Positions 1 through 6,529 of a stretch of 7,467 nucleotides of DNA are shown here, piece after piece. The first letter of the stretch is position 1, and every line of letters starts with the position of its first letter. The DNA lies in NCBI GenBank assembly GCA_020353135.1, contig CP070688.1, forward strand, positions 1,810,064-1,817,530, written 5' to 3'. The position numbers and the translations under genes were made by a program. This DNA is from Chloroflexota bacterium (lineage in GTDB: Bacteria > Chloroflexota > Anaerolineae > Promineifilales > Promineifilaceae). A model generated the notes under the pieces. The model did not search any database and had not been told where the DNA came from. It was given only the letters and a program-made list of their open reading frames with translations.

Positions 1-358
1 GCAACAGGGCGCTGGCCTTGACTGGCGCCTGGGTTAGCAGATTCACCAGTTGGCTCTCGTCCAGACTGAATTCCTCGAAGGGAAACTCGCTCAACAAGGG
101 CGATGAGAGAGCTGAGGATAGATAGGTCATCGATGGGTCGAGCTTGATGGAAACGAGCGTATCGTAATCGACCCCAAGGGTCTCGGCCATGCGCAATATC
201 TTGTCGGCGCGGGGATATTTACGCCCCTTCTCGATCTCGGTCAGATAGGACAGCGACAAATCGGCCCCCTCGGCCAAATCGCCGCGGGTCAAGTTGGCCT
301 CAATGCGCGCCTGGCGGACCTTCATGCCGAATATGATGTTGACCAATTCACTGCTCAT
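1..358 (-). CDS. XRE-family HTH transcriptional regulator (ScfR/RamB-like), C-terminus beyond the window
   Basis: Probable repressor of the adjacent glyoxylate-shunt operon and of itself. Reading the minus strand from the ATG at 358 gives 119 residues without a stop, running off the window edge. An XRE helix-turn-helix covers about residues 8-65, with the typical recognition-helix and loop stretch SYLTEIEKGRKYPRADKIL at about 38-56. It is followed by a VDYDTLVSIKLD segment and an acidic, Leu-rich linker. This N-terminus resembles long regulators of the ScfR/RamB type, which carry a large C-terminal region after the HTH; in Corynebacterium RamB controls aceA and aceB. That link is family knowledge and the role here is inference. 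The gene is divergent from aceB. No well-spaced Shine-Dalgarno precedes the ATG (AGGGA lies only one base away). A later in-frame Met, residue 12, is a less likely start because it would trim the conserved IIFGMKVRQAR lead-in. Confidence 0.85.
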   Translation of the reverse strand, partial: MSSELVNIIFGMKVRQARIEANLTRGDLAEGADLSLSYLTEIEKGRKYPRADKILRMAETLGVDYDTLVSIKLDPSMTYLSSALSSPLLSEFPFEEFSLDESQLVNLLTQAPVKASALL

Positions 359-364
359 GTCCCT

Positions 365-370
365 ATTCTA
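365..370 (-). promoter_or_regulatory. -10-like box for the regulator gene, probably giving a leaderless transcript
   Basis: On the minus strand TAGAAT (one mismatch to TATAAT) ends 6 bases before the regulator ATG. That places the expected transcription start at or next to the A of the start codon. No convincing -35 is seen 16-18 bp upstream, where the operator copy at 370-388 lies instead. A -10 box this close to an ATG that lacks a usable Shine-Dalgarno is the arrangement known for leaderless genes, for example in Deinococcus and actinobacteria. The assignment is inferred from spacing alone. Confidence 0.45.
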
Positions 371-388
371 GCGAATTTTCGCTAAAAG
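370..388. promoter_or_regulatory. Operator-like palindrome, copy 1 (regulator-proximal)
   Basis: The sequence AGCGAATTTTCGCTAAAAG contains the inverted repeat AGCGAA-TT-TTCGCT. In this copy the dyad extends by one more pair (T on the left, A on the right). It is identical over 19 bp to the copy at 433-451. It abuts the regulator's -10-like box and lies 12 bp upstream of its start codon, so occupancy should block transcription of the regulator. It also lies upstream of the aceBA -35. The likely ligand is the adjacent XRE protein, by the usual rule that such regulators bind their own divergent region. Confidence 0.75.
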
Positions 389-400
389 TCTCGTAATCGC

Positions 401-429
401 TTGACAAATGGCTTGGACCTTGCTATCCT
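401..429 (+). promoter_or_regulatory. Sigma-70-type promoter of the aceB-aceA operon
   Basis: A perfect -35 box TTGACA (401-406) and a -10 box TATCCT (424-429) are separated by exactly 17 bp. The predicted start is around 435-437, giving a leader of roughly 87 nt before the aceB ATG. The promoter lies between the two operator copies; the downstream copy (433-451) covers the predicted start site. The near-consensus -35 and good spacing suggest a strong promoter held down by a repressor. Confidence 0.75.
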
Positions 430-432
430 TTA

Positions 433-451
433 AGCGAATTTTCGCTAAAAG
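433..451. promoter_or_regulatory. Operator-like palindrome, copy 2 (at the aceBA start site)
   Basis: This second exact 19-bp copy of AGCGAATTTTCGCTAAAAG starts 63 bp after the first. In this copy the dyad is longer: CTTT (429-432, plus the shared A) on the left mirrors AAAG (448-451) on the right around AGCGAA/TTCGCT. Its position over the predicted transcription start fits repression by blocking RNA polymerase or initial escape. The 63-bp spacing equals six turns of B-DNA, so both sites face the same side of the helix, which would allow cooperative binding or looping. Confidence 0.8.
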
Positions 452-512
452 CGAGAAATTACCTGCACGGAACAGTCGATAGGGCCCGTCGGTCAAGATT
501 GTTAAGGAATAC

Positions 513-517
513 GGAGG
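513..517 (+). promoter_or_regulatory. Shine-Dalgarno that sets the aceB start
   Basis: GGAGG lies 5 nt upstream of the ATG at 523. An upstream in-frame TTG at 499 would add eight residues but has no comparable ribosome-binding site, and its reading frame would run through this GGAGG. The ATG at 523 is therefore preferred. Confidence 0.8.
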
Positions 518-522
518 ATTCA

Positions 523-2118
523 ATGCTGCCAGCAGGCCTGGAAATCAAGGGCGCCATACCCCCCGAATTCGAACCGATCCTATCCTTTGAGGCCCTGTCA
601 CTCGCAGCCAAGCTGGAACGCGAACTGGGCCGGCGAAGACTGGAACTGATGCGGGAGCGGGAAGTCAGACAGGGGCAGCTTGACGCCGGCCGACTGCCCG
701 ATCACGAGCCAGGCGGTAGCCTCCGGGATCGGCCAGATTGGCGGGTAGCGCCTACCCCGCCTGATTTGCAGCGGCGCTGGGTTGAGATTACCGGTCCGAC
801 CGAGCGCAAAATGATGATCAACGCACTCAATTCGGGCGCCGACGTCTTTATGGCCGACTTCGAAGACGCCAATTGTCCTTCGTGGCAAAACATGGTTGAG
901 GGACAGATCAATTTGCGGGACGCCGTCAATGGCACTATTTCTTTCGCCGACCCCAAAGGTAAACAATACGAACTAAATGAAACGGCGGCAACCCTGCTGG
1001 TCCGGCCACGCGGTTGGCACCTGGTTGAAAAGCATCTTCTTGTCGACGGCCGGCCCGTTTCAGCGGCCCTGTTCGACTTCGGTCTTTACTTCTACCACAA
1101 TGCCCGGCAACTCGTCGATATGGGCTCGGGCCCCTACTTCTACCTGGCCAAGCTAGAGAATCACCAGGAAGCTCGCTTGTGGAATGATGCCTTTATCCTG
1201 GCCCAGGAAACGCTGGGCCTACCTCAGGGAACCATACGGGCCACTGTCCTGATTGAAACGGTCTTGGCTGCCTTTGAGATGGAGGAGATCCTGTACGAGC
1301 TCCGCGACCATGCATCTGGGCTCAATGCCGGCCGTTGGGATTACATCTTCAGCGTTATCAAGAAGTTTCGGAACCAACCCGGATTCTTGTTGCCCGATCG
1401 GGCCCAGATCACAATGACAGTCCCATTTATGCGAGCATATACCGAGCTATTGGTGCAAATCTGTCACCGGCGAGGCGCACACGCCATTGGCGGCATGGCC
1501 GCGTTTATTCCCAACCGGCGCGATCCGCAGGTGAATGAGGTCGCCCTGACCAAGGTGCGCGAGGACAAAGAGCGTGAGTCGACAGACGGATGCGACGGGA
1601 CCTGGGTGGCGCATCCTGATCTGGTGCCGGTGGCGCGCCAAGTCTTTGAGAAGGCTTTGGGCGACAGGCCGCATCAGAAAGAGCGCCAGAGGGAAGACGT
1701 GCAGGTCTCCGCCCAGGATCTTGTGAACTTCGCCGTGGACGGCGGCGAAATCACCGAGGCCGGGCTGCGGACAAACCTGAACGTGGCCCTGCTCTATCTC
1801 GAATCGTGGCTGCGAGGCGTCGGCGCGGTAGCACTGTACAACCTGATGGAAGATACGGCCACGGCCGAGATTTCCCGGGCCCAGCTGTGGCAGTGGATTC
1901 GCGCGCCTGAAGGTTACCTGGACGACGGCCGCAAAGTGTCCGTCGATCTATGCCGGTCGATTGCCGTCGAGGAGATGGCCAAGATTGAAGGAATGGTTGG
2001 CCAGGAGCGAGTAGCGTCGGGCAAGTTCGAATTGGCCGGCCAGCTCCTCGATCAGCTGATTTCGAACGACGAGTTCGTCGAATTCTTGACGCTCGTCGCC
2101 TACGACCATCTAGAATAA
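523..2118 (+). CDS. aceB: Malate synthase A (EC 2.3.3.9)
   Basis: Cytoplasmic enzyme of the glyoxylate shunt that condenses glyoxylate with acetyl-CoA to malate and CoA. From the ATG at 523 it has 531 residues, the usual size of the A isoform and well short of the roughly 720-residue G isoform. Visible motifs, numbered from this start, are LVRPRGWHL around 159-167 with the catalytic-type Arg163; [15 protein letters not shown] around 180-194; the family signature [15 protein letters not shown] at 262-276; and [11 protein letters not shown] at 442-452, whose Asp444 matches the catalytic base. Glu245 (in LIET) and Asp273 (in RWDYIF) correspond to the Mg ligands. These assignments are by family analogy. 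It is the first gene of a two-gene operon; aceA follows after 94 bp. The promoter and paired operators upstream imply control by the divergent XRE regulator. No truncation or missing motif is seen. Confidence 0.97.
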   Translation: MLPAGLEIKGAIPPEFEPILSFEALSLAAKLERELGRRRLELMREREVRQGQLDAGRLPDHEPGGSLRDRPDWRVAPTPPDLQRRWVEITGPTERKMMINALNSGADVFMADFEDANCPSWQNMVEGQINLRDAVNGTISFADPKGKQYELNETAATLLVRPRGWHLVEKHLLVDGRPVSAALFDFGLYFYHNARQLVDMGSGPYFYLAKLENHQEARLWNDAFILAQETLGLPQGTIRATVLIETVLAAFEMEEILYELRDHASGLNAGRWDYIFSVIKKFRNQPGFLLPDRAQITMTVPFMRAYTELLVQICHRRGAHAIGGMAAFIPNRRDPQVNEVALTKVREDKERESTDGCDGTWVAHPDLVPVARQVFEKALGDRPHQKERQREDVQVSAQDLVNFAVDGGEITEAGLRTNLNVALLYLESWLRGVGAVALYNLMEDTATAEISRAQLWQWIRAPEGYLDDGRKVSVDLCRSIAVEEMAKIEGMVGQERVASGKFELAGQLLDQLISNDEFVEFLTLVAYDHLE

Positions 2119-2150
2119 GGCGGCCGGGAAACGGCACGGTACTAGATGGT
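2105..2150 (+). other. Inverted repeat over the aceB stop codon
   Basis: The perfect 9-bp arms ACCATCTAG (2105-2113) and CTAGATGGT (2142-2150) enclose a smaller hairpin, GCCG (2123-2126) with CGGC (2132-2135). The left arm is in the last codons of aceB, and the stop codon (2116-2118) lies just inside. No T-run follows, so it is not a classical terminator. It could act as an intercistronic structure that stabilises the aceB message or tunes aceA expression. This is inferred from complementarity only. Confidence 0.5.
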
Positions 2151-2212
2151 AAACACCTCATTCACTTTTATCCGTGTTATTTGTAATCCATGTATTATCC
2201 TAGGAGGAACTC

Positions 2213-3508
2213 ATGTTTAATCAAGTGCGTGGACAGGAACTAGCAGGCGAGTGGGCCGAAAACCCTCGCTGGCGAGGAATCGAGCGCCCCTATTCGGTCG
2301 ACGATGTCATTCGCCTGCAGGGCACAGTGCGTGTCGAGCACACACTGGCCCGGATGGGCGCCGAACGGCTCTGGCAGCTTATGCACACCGAGCCATATGT
2401 AAAGGCCCTGGGAGCTGTTACCGGCAACCAGGCAGTGCAGATGGTCCAGGCCGGTCTGCAGGCCATCTACTTGAGCGGCTGGCAGGTAGCGGCCGACGCC
2501 AACATGGCCAGCCACACTTATCCCGACCAAAGTCTCTATCCCATGGACAGCGCGCCGCAGCTGGTGAAGCGTATCAACAATGCCCTGATGCGCGCCGACC
2601 AGATCGCGCACATGGAGGGCCGGAACGGCGTGCATTGGATGGCGCCGATTTTTGCCGATGCCGAGTCCGGCTTCGGCGGCCCCCTGAATACATTTGAACT
2701 CATCAAGAATTTCATCGAAGCGGGCGCGGCCGCCGTGCATTTAGAGGATCAGCTCTCTTCGGCCAAGAAATGCGGCCATATGGGCGGCAAGGTCCTGGTG
2801 CCCGTTTCCGAATTCATCCGCAAGCTGGTCGCGGCCCGGCTGGCGGCCGACGTGCTGGGAATACCCACGATATTGGTCGCCCGAACTGACGCCGACTCGG
2901 CCCAATTTGTCCGCAGCGACATCGACGAGCTCGATCGAGCGCACATCACCGGAGTCCGTAGCACAGAGGGTTACCACCAGGTGACCGGCGGACTGGAGTA
3001 CGCTGCGGCTCGCGGACTGGCCTACGCGCCTTATGCGGACGTGATTTGGTGCGAGACGTCGACTCCCGATCTGGGCGAGGCGCGCGAATTTGCAGAGGCC
3101 ATCCATGAACATTATCCGGGTAAGCTTCTAGCCTACAATTGCTCTCCATCTTTCAACTGGCGACGCCACCTGGATGAGTCAACTATCGCCAAGTTCCAGG
3201 ACGAGTTAGGCGCCATGGGTTATAAGTTCCAGTTCGTGACCCTGGCCGGCTTTCATGCGCTCAACACGAGCATGTTCGAGCTGGCCCAAGGGTATCGTGA
3301 GTCAGGAATGGCCGCCTACTCTCGCCTGCAGGAACGAGAATTCGATCTGGAAGAGCAGGGTTATGGCGCTATCAAGCACCAAAGTTTCGTCGGCGCTGGT
3401 TATTTTGACCAGATCCAAATGTCCATAAGCGGAGGAGATGCCTCCACGCTGGCTCTGAAGGGTTCAACCGAAGAAGCTCAGTTTGTGGCCGAGGCCGCGA
3501 CTGACTGA
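2213..3508 (+). CDS. aceA: Isocitrate lyase (EC 4.1.3.1)
   Basis: Cytoplasmic tetrameric enzyme that cleaves isocitrate to succinate and glyoxylate, feeding glyoxylate to the malate synthase encoded just upstream. It has 431 residues, typical of the short bacterial form. Visible features are [20 protein letters not shown] at 71-90; [10 protein letters not shown] at 147-156 with metal-binding Asp; HLEDQ at 176-180; the signature [13 protein letters not shown] at 185-197 with catalytic Cys187; YNCSPSFNW at 308-316; [20 protein letters not shown] at 341-360; and a C-terminal lid-type segment [14 protein letters not shown] around 386-399. The signature differs from the common KKCGHLGGK only by Leu to Met. 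AGGAGG lies 5 nt before the ATG. The gene follows aceB by 94 AT-rich bp with no clear own promoter, so it is probably cotranscribed. No kinase/phosphatase (aceK) gene is present in the window. Confidence 0.98.
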   Translation: MFNQVRGQELAGEWAENPRWRGIERPYSVDDVIRLQGTVRVEHTLARMGAERLWQLMHTEPYVKALGAVTGNQAVQMVQAGLQAIYLSGWQVAADANMASHTYPDQSLYPMDSAPQLVKRINNALMRADQIAHMEGRNGVHWMAPIFADAESGFGGPLNTFELIKNFIEAGAAAVHLEDQLSSAKKCGHMGGKVLVPVSEFIRKLVAARLAADVLGIPTILVARTDADSAQFVRSDIDELDRAHITGVRSTEGYHQVTGGLEYAAARGLAYAPYADVIWCETSTPDLGEAREFAEAIHEHYPGKLLAYNCSPSFNWRRHLDESTIAKFQDELGAMGYKFQFVTLAGFHALNTSMFELAQGYRESGMAAYSRLQEREFDLEEQGYGAIKHQSFVGAGYFDQIQMSISGGDASTLALKGSTEEAQFVAEAATD

Positions 3509-3528
3509 TCGGGCGCCTAAAGATGTAT

Positions 3529-3568
3529 TGCGTAGCGACCGGCGGAAATCAAGGCCGGTCGCTGCGCA
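3529..3568. terminator. Hairpin at the aceA/GNAT convergence, putative bidirectional terminator
   Basis: The arms TGCGTAGCGACCGGC (3529-3543) and GCCGGTCGCTGCGCA (3554-3568) pair over 15 bp with one imperfect pair (3533/3564, G-U in the plus transcript), around a 10-nt loop. It lies about 20 bp after the aceA stop, and its right arm encodes the last residues of the convergent GNAT gene. No clear T-run follows on the plus strand and only CATCTTT on the minus strand. It is either a weak intrinsic terminator for both operons or a transcript-end stabiliser. Confidence 0.6.
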
Positions 3569-3986
3569 TGATGACGTGGGTAGCGGTCCGCTCGATGGCC
3601 TTGAAACCGAGCCTCTCGTAAAGGCGGCGAGCCGGGTTTCCGCGGAGCACCTGCAGGCTGACTGGCCTGTTGCTCTTCCGGGCGTTGGCCAAAACATCGC
3701 CGACTATCTGGCTGCCCAGACCTTGCCCCTGGTAGGCCGGCAGGAGGTAGATGCCGCTCAAATAGCGCTCTTCCGGCCTTTCAATAATTGACACCTGGCC
3801 GGCATCACGGCCGTAGGCGACCACGATCTGACTGCCGGCCGGATCGAAATGAGCCGCGAAATGGCTTCTCTGGAACTCATCATCCCAGCCCCAGATGGCC
3901 GTTATATATTCCTTCAGGCAGGCGACTTTCAGGCGATAAAGGAAGTCGAAATCGGTTGCCTTTACCTGGCGCAGGTAGTATTTCAT
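3549..3986 (-). CDS. GNAT-family N-acetyltransferase, substrate unknown
   Basis: A single-domain acetyltransferase of 145 residues, the usual GNAT length, predicted to move an acetyl group from acetyl-CoA to an amine. The pyrophosphate-binding motif A is clear: YLLPAYQGQGLGSQIV at 80-95 fits Q/R-x-x-G-x-G/A as Gln86, Gly89 and Gly91. The motif B region is LQVLRGNPARRLYERLGF at 111-128, with Tyr123 in the usual general-acid position. The N-terminal YYLRQVKATDFDFLYRLK is the typical first strand and helix. The substrate cannot be told from sequence. The ATG overlaps the stop of the upstream membrane-protein gene (ATGA, 4 bp) and has no well-spaced Shine-Dalgarno, which implies translational coupling and possibly a shared function. 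Its end lies in the hairpin facing aceA. Confidence 0.93.
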   Translation of the reverse strand: MKYYLRQVKATDFDFLYRLKVACLKEYITAIWGWDDEFQRSHFAAHFDPAGSQIVVAYGRDAGQVSIIERPEERYLSGIYLLPAYQGQGLGSQIVGDVLANARKSNRPVSLQVLRGNPARRLYERLGFKAIERTATHVIMRSDRP

Positions 3987-4948
3987 CGGCCGCTTGCGAA
4001 CTCCACTCGACCATCAGCTTGTCGCCTGAGACGCCAGGCATACAGCCATTTCCGCAACCAGGTAACGCCGGTCGCCAACAGCGCTATCACGAGCCAAATC
4101 GCCAACTGTAATCCAAGGTCGCGGCTGAAGAAGTTGTCGGCGTCGCTGATGTAGTAATAGCCATCTGTGAAGCCAACGTGGTGTAACAAGGGAATCAACA
4201 GGTAGGCGACACAGAGGCCGGCCACAAACATCTGCCACCAGCTTGGAGCAGGTCGGCGGCGCCATGTACGCAGGATCGTCAGCGCCAGAAGCAGGAATAG
4301 GCCAGCCACAGCGCCTAGAGCCATCGCGCCGATGTAGTAGTAGTTGCCGCCCTCCAACCACCGGCCGAGGCGTTCCAGGCCGGGCGCGGCCGTGAGCAGC
4401 AGCATCAGTGCCAGTCCATCCACGCTTAGCAAAAGCAAATCAAGCGGTCGCCGGGCGGCCATGCGACCTGGGGTCAGGGCCAGCGCCAGGCCGGTTAGCG
4501 CTGCCAGCGTGACCTGAAGGGCGTTACGCGCCGGCAGCGTTGGTTGATTAAGGCTCATCGTTATGAGCGGAATCGCCAGCGTCAGCGGCAGAGCGCATAG
4601 CACCCAGACTTGCCACCAGGCCGGCGGCCGGTACGTGTTCGACAGACGCCCTACCATCCAGTTGGTGGCTACATAAGCAACCAAGACCGCTCCACTCCCT
4701 ACCAGCGCGCTCATCCAGTAACGGCTGGCCGTCACCGGGCTAAAAGGAGACGTGTCGGGATACAGCGGCCCCATATCGTGATAATAAAGGAAGACCCGAT
4801 AGCGATCGGCCAGGCTGAACCAGTAGGAAAAGATAGCCAACAGGAATAGCGTGATGGCCACTGCAAAGGGGACTGCAGTTGGCCACGGGGACCGATACCA
4901 GCCCCGAGATGACTCGGCGGTCAACGTTTCAGAGTGCTCTCTGCTCAT
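3983..4948 (-). CDS. Uncharacterised polytopic membrane protein, about 8 helices, internally duplicated
   Basis: I do not recognise this family. The 321-residue protein has about eight hydrophobic segments, near residues 24-45, 76-98, 111-131, 143-160, 168-188, 203-226, 237-258 and 278-298, so it is an integral membrane protein. The two halves look related: PAWWQVWV at 109-116 and PSWWQMFV at 235-242 each precede an IPL motif (126-128 and 252-254) with identical WWQ-to-IPL spacing, an offset of 126 residues. This suggests duplication of a four-helix unit. Tyr-rich, acidic loops occur at LYYHDMG (54-60), GNYYYIG (201-207) and DGYYYISDADNFF (262-274). No transporter, peptidase or kinase motif is seen. 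The ATG at 4948 lacks a strong Shine-Dalgarno; an in-frame stop at 5012-5014 limits any upstream extension. It lies 129 bp downstream of gdhA on the same strand and is coupled to the GNAT gene. Confidence 0.85.
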   Translation of the reverse strand: MSREHSETLTAESSRGWYRSPWPTAVPFAVAITLFLLAIFSYWFSLADRYRVFLYYHDMGPLYPDTSPFSPVTASRYWMSALVGSGAVLVAYVATNWMVGRLSNTYRPPAWWQVWVLCALPLTLAIPLITMSLNQPTLPARNALQVTLAALTGLALALTPGRMAARRPLDLLLLSVDGLALMLLLTAAPGLERLGRWLEGGNYYYIGAMALGAVAGLFLLLALTILRTWRRRPAPSWWQMFVAGLCVAYLLIPLLHHVGFTDGYYYISDADNFFSRDLGLQLAIWLVIALLATGVTWLRKWLYAWRLRRQADGRVEFASGR

Positions 4949-5077
4949 TTCGCCGGTCGAGAACAGATCAACAGCTTGACGCTTAGCATGATGCTTGAGC
5001 CGATTCGAAGCTCAAACAGGTGAGTCCACGTTGTCGTTTTACCGGCAGGTCAATTCCTATTCTGAGCCCTGGCTTTT

Positions 5078-6340
5078 CTAGGGGAATATGCCGCGATTCT
5101 CATACACCATCCTGAGCCGTCTCAAAGCCACGATGTAGGCCGCGGTTCGCCAGTCAGTACGGTACTCCGTAGCCACTTTGTGAACCCGAACGTAACCGCC
5201 CATTAACATCTTGTGCAGCTTCGAATCAACCTCGTCTAGATCCCAGAATTCGGCCCGTTTGTTTTGCAGCCACTCGAAGTAACTGACGATCACCCCGCCG
5301 GCGGTGCACAAGACGTCCGGCAATAGCTCAATGCCGGCCTCGAACAGCACCGCATCACCTTCCGGCGTCGTCGGGCCATTGGCGCCTTCGGCCACCAGGC
5401 GTACCTTAAGCAGGGGCGCCGTCTCCTCAGTGATCTGGCTCTCTAGAGCGGCCGGGATGAAGATGTCAGCTTCTGTTGACAGGAAAGTCTCGTGGTCAAT
5501 GGCTTCTGCCCCGGGAAAACCGGCCACACCATGATGGTCGAGTGCATAGGCCAGAAGCTCGTCAGGGTCGATACCCTGCCGATTGAAGATGGCTCCTGAC
5601 GCGTCTTCGATTGCCAGCAGGCTGGCACCCTTTTCCTTCATCAGACGGGACGCCCACGAACCCACGTTGCCAAAACCCTGGACGAAATAGGTGCTCTGTG
5701 ACAGGTCAAAACGATTGTCATTGGCCCAGCGTTCGATGAGGAAGACGACGCCCTGACCGGTCGCCTTTTCCCGGCCGACGCTGCCGCCCGACTCCACAGG
5801 CTTGCCGGTCACGACATGGAAATTAGCCTGTCGTTCGTGCGGCGCCTGCATCTGAACGAACGTGTCGACGATCCAGGCCATTATCTGGGCGTTGGTGTTC
5901 ATATCGGGCGCCGGTATATCGTATTCAGGGCCGATGTTCTGACCAAGGGCGTACGTAAAACGGCGAGTGATGCGCTCCAGATCCTCTTCATCGTATTTCT
6001 TGGGGTCAAACTGGATGCCACCCTTGGCCCCGCCATAAGGTAGATTGACGATGGCCGTTTTCCAGGTCATCCAGGCTGCCAGGGCACGCACCTCGTCGCG
6101 ATTGACTGCCGGATGAAATCGTAGGCCGCCTTTGAACGGTCCCAAGGCATTGTTATGCTGGATCCGGTAGCCGGCAAACATCTCGATCCGGCCGCTGGCC
6201 AATTTAACCGGGAAGTGAACGACGATCTCGTTGGTTGGCATAGACAAAATCTGATGAATGTCGGGATCAAGGGCCATCATCTCAGCCGCTTTGTCGACTT
6301 GCTTGGTGACGTTCTCATAAAGACTTCGTTGCTCAGCCAT
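5078..6340 (-). CDS. gdhA: Glutamate dehydrogenase (Glu/Leu/Phe/Val dehydrogenase family)
   Basis: Cytoplasmic, probably hexameric enzyme that interconverts glutamate and 2-oxoglutarate plus ammonia using NAD(P). It has 420 residues, the usual size of the small hexameric class. Visible motifs are GPFKGGLRFHP at 67-77 with Lys70; NLPYGGAKGGI at 99-109 with catalytic-type Lys106; IPAPDMNTN at 142-150 with Asp146; the Rossmann fingerprint GFGNVG at 222-227, followed by AIEDASG at 243-249; and TAGGVIVSYFEWLQN at 346-360 with the substrate-site Ser353. The GGVIVSYFEW stretch favours a true glutamate dehydrogenase over a Leu/Val/Phe enzyme. Cofactor choice is not decided, although the acidic residues after the second strand lean towards NAD. 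The ATG has a tandem AGGAGAGGAG just upstream, with the distal AGGAG 6 nt away. Transcription probably starts near 6523 after a leader of about 180 nt. It is divergent from clpB. Confidence 0.95.
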   Translation of the reverse strand: MAEQRSLYENVTKQVDKAAEMMALDPDIHQILSMPTNEIVVHFPVKLASGRIEMFAGYRIQHNNALGPFKGGLRFHPAVNRDEVRALAAWMTWKTAIVNLPYGGAKGGIQFDPKKYDEEDLERITRRFTYALGQNIGPEYDIPAPDMNTNAQIMAWIVDTFVQMQAPHERQANFHVVTGKPVESGGSVGREKATGQGVVFLIERWANDNRFDLSQSTYFVQGFGNVGSWASRLMKEKGASLLAIEDASGAIFNRQGIDPDELLAYALDHHGVAGFPGAEAIDHETFLSTEADIFIPAALESQITEETAPLLKVRLVAEGANGPTTPEGDAVLFEAGIELLPDVLCTAGGVIVSYFEWLQNKRAEFWDLDEVDSKLHKMLMGGYVRVHKVATEYRTDWRTAAYIVALRRLRMVYENRGIFP

Positions 6341-6357
6341 TCTCCTCTCCTAAAAGA

Positions 6358-6375
6358 CAGCCTTCAGCCATCAGC
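6358..6375 (-). repeat. Short heptad repeat GCTGAWG upstream of the gdhA ribosome-binding site
   Basis: On the minus strand the stretch reads GCTGATG, GCTGAAG, GCTG, a period-7 tandem of about two and a half units. A further GCTGAAGG lies about 20 bp upstream in the transcript. It resembles the short tandem heptamers of intergenic DNA in some cyanobacteria and Chloroflexota, but it is too short to exclude chance. Confidence 0.35.
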
Positions 6376-6436
6376 TTTGAGCCCTTAAACCAGCGACCTT
6401 CAGCGGTTGGCGACCTTTCGACATGGCGGTGTGGTT

Positions 6437-6483
6437 ACGTCGACGTGAACTGCTCCGAAAACAGAGCTTAGCAATGAGCAGTT
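6437..6483 (-). promoter_or_regulatory. Structured element in the gdhA leader
   Basis: Two adjacent dyads lie in the predicted 5' leader. ACGTCGACGT (6437-6446) is a perfect 10-bp palindrome. Next to it AACTGCTC (6448-6455) and GAGCAGTT (6476-6483) form a perfect 8-bp inverted repeat with a 20-nt loop. The loop contains an extra GAGC (6464-6467) that can pair with the GCTC of the 6448-6455 arm instead, so two mutually exclusive hairpins are possible. This may be an operator, an RNA switch or simply leader structure. No known riboswitch class was recognised. Confidence 0.4.
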
Positions 6484-6529
6484 GGCGACTAATAGGTCTT
6501 GTTCGTCGTCGGCGAGCGCTCAGTGACCC

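Noticed and set aside
499..522. Upstream TTG start for aceB adding eight residues
   Set aside because: It lacks a Shine-Dalgarno, whereas the ATG at 523 has GGAGG at 5 nt spacing and gives the usual malate synthase A N-terminus.
598..966. Antisense open frame of 122 codons inside aceB, with others like it inside aceB, aceA and gdhA
   Set aside because: These are frame shadows of well-identified conserved genes in GC-rich DNA; none shows a domain or a translation signal.
2193..2198. TATTAT as a -10 box for a separate aceA promoter
   Set aside because: No -35 is found at proper spacing, and the transcript would start inside the aceA Shine-Dalgarno, removing it.
4995..5015. TTGAGC/GCTCAA hairpin between gdhA and the membrane-protein gene as a terminator
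   Set aside because: The arms are only 6 bp, no T-run follows on the minus strand, and it lies nearer the downstream gene than the gdhA stop. It is insufficient to call an operon break.
6371..6424. Minus-strand 17-codon uORF in the gdhA leader (ATG at 6424), and a second 12-codon one from 6371 overlapping the gdhA start
   Set aside because: Neither has a ribosome-binding site and neither peptide is recognisable or rich in one amino acid, so a leader-peptide role is not supported.
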